Of a stretch of 64,000 nucleotides of DNA, positions 26,372 to 33,308 are shown piece by piece. How positions within the stretch are numbered: the first letter of the stretch is position 1; the number at the start of each line of letters is the position of its first letter. The position numbers and the translations under genes are program-made. The stretch comes from Flavobacterium bernardetii (GTDB lineage: Bacteria; Bacteroidota; Bacteroidia; Flavobacteriales; Flavobacteriaceae): contig NZ_JAANOQ010000002.1 of NCBI RefSeq assembly GCF_011305415.1, positions 305,186 to 369,185 of the forward strand, written 5' to 3'. A model generated the notes under the pieces. It did no database searches, was not told where the DNA came from, and saw only the letters and a program-made list of their open reading frames with translations.

Positions 26372-26438
26372 CTATTGTTCTAACCGGACTGAACTATCCC
26401 GATAAATCGGGAGTGGGATTCGAACCCACGACTAATAG
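26372..26438 (-). ncRNA. permuted tRNA mimic, module 1
   Basis: Minus-strand order: CTATT (26438-26434), variable AGTC, T arm GTGGG-TTCGAAT-CCCAC (26429-26413), 3' acceptor strand TCCCGA (26412-26407), cap TTTA, 5' acceptor strand TCGGGA (26402-26397), TA linker, D arm GTTC-AGTCCGGTTA-GAAC (26394-26377), AATAG (26376-26372). CTATT pairs with AATAG where the anticodon stem would be. Every tRNA helix is present with near-normal length, but the order is rotated and the acceptor is capped. Confidence 0.82.
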
Positions 26439-26604
26439 TGGTGATAGTTTTTTGGCGAACTACCGAAACCTTCAAGTCAAGTTGAATAGTATGACATCAT
26501 TTGCAAAAGCAAAAAGAATACTACAATAGTGCTATACAGAAACACCCAACAAGACTTGCTTGATATTTTTATTCAATGAACGTTTTATTTCTTTGCAAAT
26601 ATTT

Positions 26605-26637
26605 CAAATCAAGTGCGCAATTATTTTGCGCAGAAAA
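26605..26637 (-). promoter_or_regulatory. promoter and palindromic operator for RNA B
   Basis: Operator TGCGCAA-TTATT-TTGCGCA (26614-26632), perfect 7-bp arms. The minus-strand -7-like word TTGATTTG (26612-26605) abuts it. About 50 bp around it closely match the promoter of RNA A, so the module looks duplicated. Confidence 0.7.
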
Positions 26638-26652
26638 AAAAATCTTTTTTTG

Positions 26653-26845
26653 TAACCTTGATGAGATTCGAACTCACATTCCCTCTCGGGCATTACGGCT
26701 CTAAATACGCTTCCCTACTTTTCCTAACAATTTCGGTGCTTCTGTAAATTCTACCCATTAGTCCGCGCAGGTCTAACCGGAATATCCGTAAACTCTATAG
26801 TAAGTAATATTTTGCTATAGGCTTTTCCTTTTAAGCTACAAGGTC
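26653..26845 (-). ncRNA. structured RNA A with tRNA-like ends and a large insert
   Basis: Minus strand: 5' acceptor GACCTTG (26845-26839), TA, D arm GCTT-AAAAGGAA-AAGC, then TATAG ... CTATA enclosing 14 bases, about 115 further nucleotides, T arm GTGAG-TTCGAAT-CTCAT and 3' acceptor CAAGGTT (26660-26654) with discriminator A. The seven acceptor pairs are complete (one wobble). The insert contains a TTACGG/CCGTAA closing stem, CGGA-TAT-TCCG, TTAG...CTAA and CCC-GAGA-GGG hairpins, and a TCCGGTTAGA word like a D arm. There is no usable anticodon, no CCA, and no tmRNA tag frame. Function unknown; probably a tRNA-derived sensor or decoy RNA. Confidence 0.65.
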
Positions 26846-26869
26846 TTTTTTATTTCTTTACAAAGATTT

Positions 26870-26920
26870 CAAAACTACTGCGCAATTATTTTGCGTAGCA
26901 AAAAAGAAATTTTACATTTG
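26870..26920. promoter_or_regulatory. divergent promoters with shared operator (RNA A / HD-WYL operon)
   Basis: Plus strand: TTTG (26890-26893), exactly 19 bases, TACATTTG (26913-26920), a perfect Bacteroidota promoter, 14 bases before the HD gene start. Minus strand: TTTG (26902-26899), 21 bases, TAGTTTTG (26877-26870), 25 bases before RNA A. Operator TGCGCAA-TTATT-TTGCGTA (26879-26897) overlaps both. The nearby WYL protein is the obvious candidate to bind it. Confidence 0.8.
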
Positions 26921-26934
26921 ATAAAAAAGGAGTC

Positions 26935-27546
26935 ATGGGTTTGAAAGAAAAGTTTGTAAATGTGTTGCTGGAAATTGGTTTTGAAGCTAATAAAACCGAT
27001 GCTTTATGGCAAGATTTGGAAAAAGCTTATTCAGGAAAAAACAGGTACTACCATAATTTGACGCATTTGGAAGAAATGATTGTGCAATTTGAGATATATC
27101 ATTCTCAACTAACTTTTCCATTGGAAGTGTTGTACGCTATTTTTTATCATGACTACATTTATAAAGCTACGAGTAAAGAAAATGAATTGAAAAGTACTGA
27201 ATTCGCCATTTCCATTTTACCTGAGAATGCAAAGATTAATGCAGCCTTAGTTTTTGATATGATTGAAGCTACAAAACTCCACGAACACAATCGGGTAGAA
27301 GACATAAATTGGTTAATAGATTTCGATTTGAAAATTTTATCTAAAGAATGGAAGGAGTACGAAGTGTATTTCAAACAGATTCGAAAAGAATATAAAATTT
27401 ATCCCGATTTACTTTATAACCCAGGAAGAAAAAAAGCGTTGCAACATTTCTTAGAAAATGAATTTATCTATCAAACACAAACTTTCAGAACAAACTTCGA
27501 AAAACAAGCAAGAGAAAACATTCAACGAGAAATTTCACAATTATAA
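26935..27546 (+). CDS. HD-superfamily phosphohydrolase (COG4339 type)
   Basis: A 203-residue cytosolic protein of the predicted metal-dependent HD phosphohydrolase family. Motifs: the characteristic YYHNLTHL near the N-terminus (His40, His44), the HD pair His72-Asp73 in FYHDYIY, His116 in KLHEHN and Asp129/Asp131 in DFDLKIL. The substrate of the family is unknown; its place beside a PNKP phosphatase and structured RNAs suggests action on nucleotides or RNA ends, as inference. It is the first gene of a two-gene unit with the WYL regulator, nine bases apart, driven by the promoter at 26890-26920 with almost no leader. Confidence 0.85.
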   Translation: MGLKEKFVNVLLEIGFEANKTDALWQDLEKAYSGKNRYYHNLTHLEEMIVQFEIYHSQLTFPLEVLYAIFYHDYIYKATSKENELKSTEFAISILPENAKINAALVFDMIEATKLHEHNRVEDINWLIDFDLKILSKEWKEYEVYFKQIRKEYKIYPDLLYNPGRKKALQHFLENEFIYQTQTFRTNFEKQARENIQREISQL

Positions 27547-27555
27547 TCATAAAAA

Positions 27556-28572
27556 ATGGCACAAACTAAAAACGCCCTTATCCGATATAAAACCATTGAT
27601 AAATGTTTGCAAAACAACTATCGCCAATGGACATTAGACGATTTAATTGAAGCCGTTAGCGAAGCTTTGTTTGAATACGAAGGCAAAGAAAATTCGGTAA
27701 GTAAACGAACGTTGCAATTAGATATTCAAATGATGCGTAGTGAGAAATTGGGTTATAATGCGCCAATTGTAGTATACGATAAAAAATTTTATAAATACGA
27801 AGACGAAGATTTTACCATCACAGATATTCCACTAACAGAAACCGATATTAATGTATTGACAGAAACGGTTTCGATGTTGAAACAATTTAAAGATTTTTCG
27901 CTGTTTACTGACGTGTCCGATATTTTACAACGCTTAGAAGATAAAATTTACGCCGAGAAATCGCACACGCAACCTGTAATTCATTTGGATAAAAATGAAA
28001 AGCTGAAAGGTTTGCATTTCTTAGATGAAATTTATCAGGCGATTATAAAAAAAGTGGTGCTAAAAATCACATATAAATCTTTTAAATCTAGAGAAGAAAA
28101 TACGTTTCAGTTTTATCCTTTTATTTTGAAAGAATTTAATAACCGATGGTTTTTAGTAGGTAAAAAAAGAAAGCAAGGGCCTGTTTCTAATTTAGCTTTA
28201 GATCGAATTATTAGTATCGATTACGATTTTCAAACACCATATATTGATGAAGAATTTGATGCCGAACTATTTTACAAAAATGTTGTAGGCGTAACCGTAA
28301 ACACTGGAATGCAACCTCGAAAAGTTGAATTGTGGTTAAATCAAATTCATGCTCCGTATGTGATTACAAAACCCTTGCATAGTTCGCAACGTTTAATTGA
28401 AACCTATGAAGATGGAAGTGTGAAAATACATTTATTTCTAATTGAAAATTATGAGTTAGAAAGATTATTGCTTGGTTTTGGCGATGGCTTAGAAGTTTTG
28501 CAACCACCACGTTTGAGAAATCGAATGAAAGCTATTTTACAGAAAAGTATGGAGAAATATATAGAAGAATAA
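27556..28572 (+). CDS. WYL-domain transcriptional regulator
   Basis: A 338-residue regulator: N-terminal winged helix-turn-helix (about 5-75, SVSKRTLQLDIQMMRSE), WYL domain (about 145-225, VLKITYKSFKSREENTFQFYP ... NRWFLVGKKR, the W-Y-L triplet appearing as W-F-L), and a C-terminal WCX extension (about 245-335, RKVELWLNQIHAPYV). WYL domains sense nucleic acids or nucleotides and often repress defence or repair genes. The operator at 26879-26897, overlapping its own promoter and repeated upstream of RNA B, is its likely site, which would give autoregulation and joint control of the RNAs. Confidence 0.9.
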   Translation: MAQTKNALIRYKTIDKCLQNNYRQWTLDDLIEAVSEALFEYEGKENSVSKRTLQLDIQMMRSEKLGYNAPIVVYDKKFYKYEDEDFTITDIPLTETDINVLTETVSMLKQFKDFSLFTDVSDILQRLEDKIYAEKSHTQPVIHLDKNEKLKGLHFLDEIYQAIIKKVVLKITYKSFKSREENTFQFYPFILKEFNNRWFLVGKKRKQGPVSNLALDRIISIDYDFQTPYIDEEFDAELFYKNVVGVTVNTGMQPRKVELWLNQIHAPYVITKPLHSSQRLIETYEDGSVKIHLFLIENYELERLLLGFGDGLEVLQPPRLRNRMKAILQKSMEKYIEE

Positions 28573-28593
28573 ACTATTATAACAACTAAAATC

Positions 28594-28698
28594 ATGAATG
28601 CATTCCAAATCTTATTACAAACATTAAAGCAAATTACCACTTTATAAGCTGATGAAGAAGTGTTGTTTCAAAAAGCTTTTCAATCTTTTTGTTTGTGA
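28594..28698 (+). pseudogene. remnant of a Crp/Fnr-type regulator N-terminus
   Basis: From ATG 28594 the frame reads MNAFQILLQTLKQITTL, a TAA (28645-28647), then ADEEVLFQKAFQSF before a TGA at 28696. The combined sequence resembles the first 35 residues of flavobacterial Crp/Fnr regulators (L-x-x-L-S-x-E-E-x-x-x-F). No cyclic-nucleotide domain follows. Confidence 0.45.
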
Positions 28699-28886
28699 TT
28701 TTTTTTCGCATATATGATTTTAAGACACATAGTTTCAAACCGTTTTTAGGCTAATCGAATAATAGATATAGTTAATTCTTATATTACCAGTTATTTATAA
28801 AGGATATAAATTTATCCCAAAAAACGGTTTGTTTAAAAAAAAGAAGTAATTTTAATTAGTATGTAACTTAAATACAATGATAAATT

Positions 28887-30644
28887 ATGAGAAAAATTTT
28901 ATTCATCACGTTCTTTATAATTTCTAATTCTATTTTATCTCAAAGCAATTGTAACTGTCTTCAAGCTACGGATTATGGTGTTTTACCTGATGGAACAACG
29001 GACAATACTAGTGCAATTCAAACATTGTTAAATCAAGCTTCAATAGATGGTAATGCCTTGTGTTTTAAAAAGGGTGTTTATTTGATAGCTAGTACTATTA
29101 CTGTTCCTGCTGGAGTTACTATTGTAGGAGCAGGTAGAGGTTCAAATCCAAATGCTACACCATATAACGGAACGATATTTAAATATACAGGAAATAACGA
29201 TGCAATAGTAATATCAGGAAGTAACGTTACTCTAGATAATTTTATTGTTTATGGATATGGATCAGCACCCGTAAATGGAATTAAAGTGCTTGCTAATAAT
29301 GGTTTAGTTGAAAGTGTGGTGTTGAATAAGATGTTAATTCATGGTTTTATCTCTGGAACTTCCTTAGGTTTAATAGCTCAAAATAATGGCGGAATTGCAT
29401 ATTGTAGCTTTTATGATGTGAGAATACGATATGCAAAAACTGGAATAGAGATAAAAGAAGTTGATCAGAGCTCTTTTGTTAACTCTAATAATTTTTTTCA
29501 TGGGGTTGTTTCTGGTGGTTCTTTTGATTATGCTTTATTAGTTAATGGGGGTAATAACAATGTTTTTTGGGGTACAGATTTTGATGTGCTTTCTTGCCAA
29601 AATTCAGTGATACATGTTAATAATGGACAAATAATAGGCGAAAACTTAAGAATTGAAGCAAATTTACAACCTATTGATAAGCCAGTTATATTCTTTTCAC
29701 AAACTAGTTCACAAAGTAAAATTACTGGACTATATGGTGGTGGTTTAATCAAAAATCTAGGGAATAATGATGTAGTTCTTTCGAGCCCTAATTCATTTGG
29801 AGAAGTTAGTCCAACAGAAAATTTATTGCTTAATTCTTCATTTCAAACTTATAATTCTTCATTTGTTCCTGATTTTTGGACAATATCTAACGCAAATGTT
29901 ACTACTAATATACTTGCAAATGAAAATATTATTGGATCTAAAATAGTAGAACTTACCTTACCGGCAGGTCAATCAACAGAGTTTAATATAGATACTAATT
30001 TCAATCCTAAAATAGGATCAAATCAAAAATATACATATGCTAATTATAGTATACTGGCAAAAACAAATCAAGCGAATAGAGTTAAAGTAACTTATAATTC
30101 TGCTTATGGTATGGTAACATCTATTCCCCATTCTGGAAGTGAATTGTGGGAAACAATTGGACTTCAGGCAATAGCTAATGGTATTAGTACACAACCTAAA
30201 GTGATTATTGATAATACCTCAGGAACTGAAGCTTTAAAAGTAGAATTAACTTCACCTTCCTTTAATTTTGGTTTATCAATACCACCGCGTTTACCTGCAA
30301 ATATTAACACCCAAGGAGGTGTGATAAGCGGTGTATTATCACATAGTCTTAGTAATAATTACTCTTTTATTTCTGGAACATCCTATTTAGTTTTACCTAA
30401 ACAAGGTAATTATTTTATTATTTCTGGAAGTAATATAAATATTTCAAGAATTAATCACTTAACAGCTGATAAGTTTATAAAAGGAACTGTTATTACTTTG
30501 ATTTTTAACAACAGTGGTATATCTGTTTCATCTGGAGCTTATCTCAATCTTAAATCAGGATTTACAAGTACAGCTGCTAATACTTCATTAACACTCATTT
30601 CTAATGGTGTTGGTACTTGGAGAGAAGTGAACAGAAATAATTAA
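28887..30644 (+). CDS. secreted pectate-lyase-like beta-helix protein
   Basis: A 585-residue protein with a signal peptide (cleavage after SILSQ). Residues 22-300 form a right-handed beta-helix of the pectate-lyase-3 superfamily, recognised by the opening DYGVLPDGTTDNTSAIQTLL and VPAGVTIVGAGRG and by Asn/Gly ladders (GGNNNVFWGTDFDVL). Residues about 310-460 look like a carbohydrate-binding sandwich (TENLLLNSSFQTYNSS, SELWETIGLQAIANG). The last 110 are another beta-rich part. There is no type IX sorting tail. Such proteins bind or cleave polysaccharide; catalytic residues cannot be assigned. It stands alone, followed by a nested palindrome. Confidence 0.8.
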   Translation: MRKILFITFFIISNSILSQSNCNCLQATDYGVLPDGTTDNTSAIQTLLNQASIDGNALCFKKGVYLIASTITVPAGVTIVGAGRGSNPNATPYNGTIFKYTGNNDAIVISGSNVTLDNFIVYGYGSAPVNGIKVLANNGLVESVVLNKMLIHGFISGTSLGLIAQNNGGIAYCSFYDVRIRYAKTGIEIKEVDQSSFVNSNNFFHGVVSGGSFDYALLVNGGNNNVFWGTDFDVLSCQNSVIHVNNGQIIGENLRIEANLQPIDKPVIFFSQTSSQSKITGLYGGGLIKNLGNNDVVLSSPNSFGEVSPTENLLLNSSFQTYNSSFVPDFWTISNANVTTNILANENIIGSKIVELTLPAGQSTEFNIDTNFNPKIGSNQKYTYANYSILAKTNQANRVKVTYNSAYGMVTSIPHSGSELWETIGLQAIANGISTQPKVIIDNTSGTEALKVELTSPSFNFGLSIPPRLPANINTQGGVISGVLSHSLSNNYSFISGTSYLVLPKQGNYFIISGSNINISRINHLTADKFIKGTVITLIFNNSGISVSSGAYLNLKSGFTSTAANTSLTLISNGVGTWREVNRNN

Positions 30645-30648
30645 AGGT

Positions 30649-30828
30649 AACCTGTTGGGTGTAATTAGTTTCGGATTAGAATTTTCGTCAGTTCGAGTAA
30701 TTTTTGTCAAAAAATGTATCGAGAACAAGAAAAATTTCATTAAAAACTATTCTCGATACATTTTTTGTTTCGTTTTCTGCACAAAAAACACTCGAATTGA
30801 CGTTTTTTTTAATTACACCCAACGGGTT
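30649..30828. repeat. 180-bp nested palindrome
   Basis: Three nested arm pairs: AACCTGTTGGGTGTAATTA (30649-30667) / TAATTACACCCAACGGGTT (30810-30828); CGTCAGTTCGAGT (30686-30698) / ACTCGAATTGACG (30790-30802); and a perfect 17-bp pair AAAAAATGTATCGAGAA (30709-30725) / its complement (30750-30766). It carries the words shared by the dispersed family at 7535 and 19633. No protein is encoded. Confidence 0.85.
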
Positions 30829-30970
30829 AAAGGTAATAAAAATAGGCAATAATATTTTTTTGACTTTTCCTGATTTTCTCAAAAAAAGGTTGAAAATTAA
30901 ATAACTCAATGAAATTAATAGATATCAATCGATATTATGTTTAAATTTAAAGATGTTCATAAAGAGTAAT

Positions 30971-31921
30971 CTACTCCACCACATAATTCTCAATTTTCGT
31001 TTTGTAAAAATCAATTTTCTGTCGCATTTTATTGAAAAATATTTTCTGATCTTTTTTGCCCGATTGGTTTAACGATTTGGAATTGGAAAGCTGATTAGCA
31101 ATGTATTCTTTTTGTTCTAAACAGGCGTTTTTATCAGAAGTCACATAATAACCTAAGGCATTATAAGGTAAAAAGAACTTTAGTTTTTGCTCAGATGTAA
31201 ATAAAACCGAATTGTTTAAAATGAGCAATTCGTTATGATATAACTGAAAATCAGGTGTATTGGTTTGGCATTTTTGCTCTAAATTGGCAATAATTTCAGC
31301 TACATCTTCTAGTAATAATTTGGCATTAGTATAGTGCAATAATCCCGATTCGAAGAAATAATAGATTTGTTGTAAGGAACTGTTTATAGTCGTATCGTTC
31401 CAAATTTCTACACGTTTGGAATGTTCAAAAAACTGCTTTAAAGCGGAAGTTTCATTTATAATGCTTGTATCAAAAATAAAATCTTCAAAGGGCGTAGCTT
31501 TCTTATTCGTTAGTAAATTATACCAAATAAAAAACTTGAATTTAGAAAACAAAGTTCCCGCCACAGCATAATTCATTGGAATGTCTTTTGCCGAATAATA
31601 CAAAGTGGTTTCTGCTGGATTGAAATCGGATAAAAATGCTTTTGATTTTTCGAAATACGCTTTAAAGTCGGCTTGCGTTTTGATGCTTTTTGTTTTCTCA
31701 ACAATCAAACTGTCATTTTGCTGAAATAATTGATCCATAGAAATGCCATATTCCTTACATAAAGCTACCGTTTCTTCAATTGAAAATTTACTTTTCATCG
31801 AAATTCTTCTATGTGCTGCATCATAGCTAATTTGTAAAACAGTTGATATGGCTTCATTAATAGAAGTTTCGTTTCCAATAATTTGTCGGATTTCTTTTAA
31901 AAGGATTTCTTGAGGGTTCAT
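30971..31921 (-). CDS. helix-turn-helix regulator, flavobacterial type
   Basis: A roughly 316-residue cytosolic protein. The N-terminal 60 residues look like a Cro/XRE-type helix-turn-helix (SINEAISTVLQISYDAAHRRIS, FSIEETVALCKEYGISMDQLF); the long remainder is helical without a recognised ligand domain. I place the start at 31921 rather than 31969, because a TATCTTTG -7 word (31949-31942) with TTTG at 31970 lies between the two and MNPQEILLKEIRQIIG is the natural family-like beginning. It is divergent from 32019. Target genes are unknown. Confidence 0.7.
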   Translation of the reverse strand: MNPQEILLKEIRQIIGNETSINEAISTVLQISYDAAHRRISMKSKFSIEETVALCKEYGISMDQLFQQNDSLIVEKTKSIKTQADFKAYFEKSKAFLSDFNPAETTLYYSAKDIPMNYAVAGTLFSKFKFFIWYNLLTNKKATPFEDFIFDTSIINETSALKQFFEHSKRVEIWNDTTINSSLQQIYYFFESGLLHYTNAKLLLEDVAEIIANLEQKCQTNTPDFQLYHNELLILNNSVLFTSEQKLKFFLPYNALGYYVTSDKNACLEQKEYIANQLSNSKSLNQSGKKDQKIFFNKMRQKIDFYKTKIENYVVE

Positions 31922-32018
31922 ATTTGTGATTTTCGCAAAACCAAAGATACATATTATTATTAACTGCAAATTATTTTGTGATTAGTATAATACTTTTGAG
32001 GTGTAAAATTTCAAGATT

Positions 32019-32615
32019 ATGAAGAAAATATTAACTGAAAAATATGAATCTTTTACAGCGAAAGATTTGAAAAACTATTCCAAAATTGTGAATGCTTATT
32101 TCAGAAGGAAAAAATATCTTTTATTAATTTCATTTACTACTATATCCTGTAGTGTGCAAAATGAAATAAATACAGATGGTTTTAGAAAGTTAGAGCCCAA
32201 TTTAAATGTAAGGTTTTATGATAGGTTAGATACTATTGCTCAATATGATATTAGAGTTTTGACAAAAAGTTTAATAAAGGAATTTGTAGATAACGATAAA
32301 GTTGATTATTCAAAACCAGTTTCTTTAAAACTAGAAAAGGATAAAATGTTTGTACGTTTCACGGATGTACATAAGAAAGAATTTGTGTTGCAATTTCATG
32401 GGAAACTTCATAAAAAGATGTTCGTATTTTATACGAATTATGAAACTATAAATTTTCCAGTTCTATTGATGAAAAAACAAATGGAACGATATAAAATTCA
32501 TATTTCAGAAAACAATGAATTATTAATTCAAAAGTTTAATGTTAGTGAAGGTATGTTTTTGCTTTTTGGAGCAGGAACTTCAAATGAAAATATTTATAAA
32601 TTTAAAATTATTTAA
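32019..32615 (+). CDS. hypothetical protein with internal lipobox-like segment
   Basis: A 198-residue protein of unknown family. Residues 33-45 (YLLLISFTTISCS) look like a lipoprotein signal ending at Cys44, but 30 charged residues precede it and there is no ATG closer to that segment. Either the protein is anchored by this helix, or it starts at a non-ATG codon near 32110. The rest is beta-rich and Lys-rich (KLEKDKMFVRFTDVHKKEFVLQFHG). It is followed after one base by the outer-membrane protein at 32617, so the two form an operon. A TACTTTTG -7 word lies at 31991-31998. Confidence 0.6.
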   Translation: MKKILTEKYESFTAKDLKNYSKIVNAYFRRKKYLLLISFTTISCSVQNEINTDGFRKLEPNLNVRFYDRLDTIAQYDIRVLTKSLIKEFVDNDKVDYSKPVSLKLEKDKMFVRFTDVHKKEFVLQFHGKLHKKMFVFYTNYETINFPVLLMKKQMERYKIHISENNELLIQKFNVSEGMFLLFGAGTSNENIYKFKII

Positions 32616-32616
32616 A

Positions 32617-33231
32617 ATGAGAATTGTACTTTTTTTAGTTTTGTTTGCTATTAAATTGCAAGCACAAGACACAATTGTTTTTCCTAAAATTGATGTTTTT
32701 AAACGAAATATTGTTGAGGTGAGTTACGGAATTCCTTTAGGAGATTTAGCTAATAAATATGAAAGCACGATAAATTCTGCCGTTTATTTTAGAACTAAAA
32801 TTGCTAAAAAACAGTTTGTAGATTTCGGATTGGAAGTAAGTGGAGTGGTGCAAGGGAATGCTATTAATTATACATTTAATGGAGAAAATGTAATTTTAGA
32901 TGGAAGTAAATCTGCTTTTTTATTAGGTTTACGATATACCCGATTTTTATATCAATCTAAGAATGAAGTTTTCTATATTGAATCCAATTCAGGTTTAGGA
33001 TGGAAGTATTTGCATTACAGCAAACCGGAAGAGGAAAAATTTAAAGAAATAGATTTTCAACCCATTTTAAACACCATTGCATTTACGCAAGGAATAAAAA
33101 TTATGTATAATGGTTTTGGTGTGTTTTGCAATTACCAATATGCACCATACGATTTGTTTAATTCAAAAATTGAAGACCATTTCGGAGCAGAATCCATTAA
33201 TTTCGGAATTTCAGGAAGTTGGAATTTTTAA
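32617..33231 (+). CDS. small outer-membrane beta-barrel protein
   Basis: About 204 residues from the ATG at 32617; the longer frame from 32539 would overlap the previous gene, and the signal peptide MRIVLFLVLFAIKLQAQ begins here. The body shows amphipathic strands (NIVEVSYGIPLG, KSAFLLGLRYTRFLY, INFGISGSWNF) and ends in Phe, as expected of an outer-membrane barrel. It begins one base after the stop of its upstream partner. Function unknown. Confidence 0.75.
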   Translation: MRIVLFLVLFAIKLQAQDTIVFPKIDVFKRNIVEVSYGIPLGDLANKYESTINSAVYFRTKIAKKQFVDFGLEVSGVVQGNAINYTFNGENVILDGSKSAFLLGLRYTRFLYQSKNEVFYIESNSGLGWKYLHYSKPEEEKFKEIDFQPILNTIAFTQGIKIMYNGFGVFCNYQYAPYDLFNSKIEDHFGAESINFGISGSWNF

Positions 33232-33256
33232 TTTTTTTGAAATGAATTGACAAAAT

Positions 33257-33289
33257 AAAACCGCAACTTAAAATTTAAATTGCGGTTTT
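33257..33289. terminator. bidirectional terminator
   Basis: Perfect 10-bp stem AAAACCGCAA (33257-33266) / TTGCGGTTTT (33280-33289) between convergent genes, with A and T flanks on both sides. Confidence 0.85.
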
Positions 33290-33308
33290 TATGAGAAGTA
33301 TGTTGAGT

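Larger units (their letters stand above)
26160..26598 (-). ncRNA. structured RNA B with two circularly permuted tRNA mimics
   Basis: Minus-strand transcript predicted to start near 26598, just after a promoter/operator copy (26605-26632), and to end at the hairpin 26168-26189. A 5' segment AGTCTTGTTGG (26556-26546) can pair with CCAACAGACT (26309-26300) with one bulged base, enclosing about 257 nt. Inside are hairpins TAGTAT/ATACTA and GGTAGTT/AACTATC, then tRNA-mimic modules 1 (26372-26438) and 2 (26290-26362). No open frame of note is present. Ends pairing around a permuted tRNA-like module is how bacterial Y RNAs (YrlA) are built. Read-through could also supply the slipin mRNA. Confidence 0.7.

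Noticed and set aside
26341..26430. Ordinary tRNA genes
   Set aside because: The T arms and D arms are convincing, but their order is rotated and the acceptor strands are joined by short caps, so no mature tRNA with a free 3' end could form.
26653..26845. tmRNA or a tRNA split by a group I intron
   Set aside because: The body is too short and lacks a tag frame, and I see none of the conserved intron core words; the acceptor sequence is not that of a typical tmRNA.
30655..30909. Three overlapping frames in the nested palindrome
   Set aside because: Produced by the inverted arms; no support on either strand.
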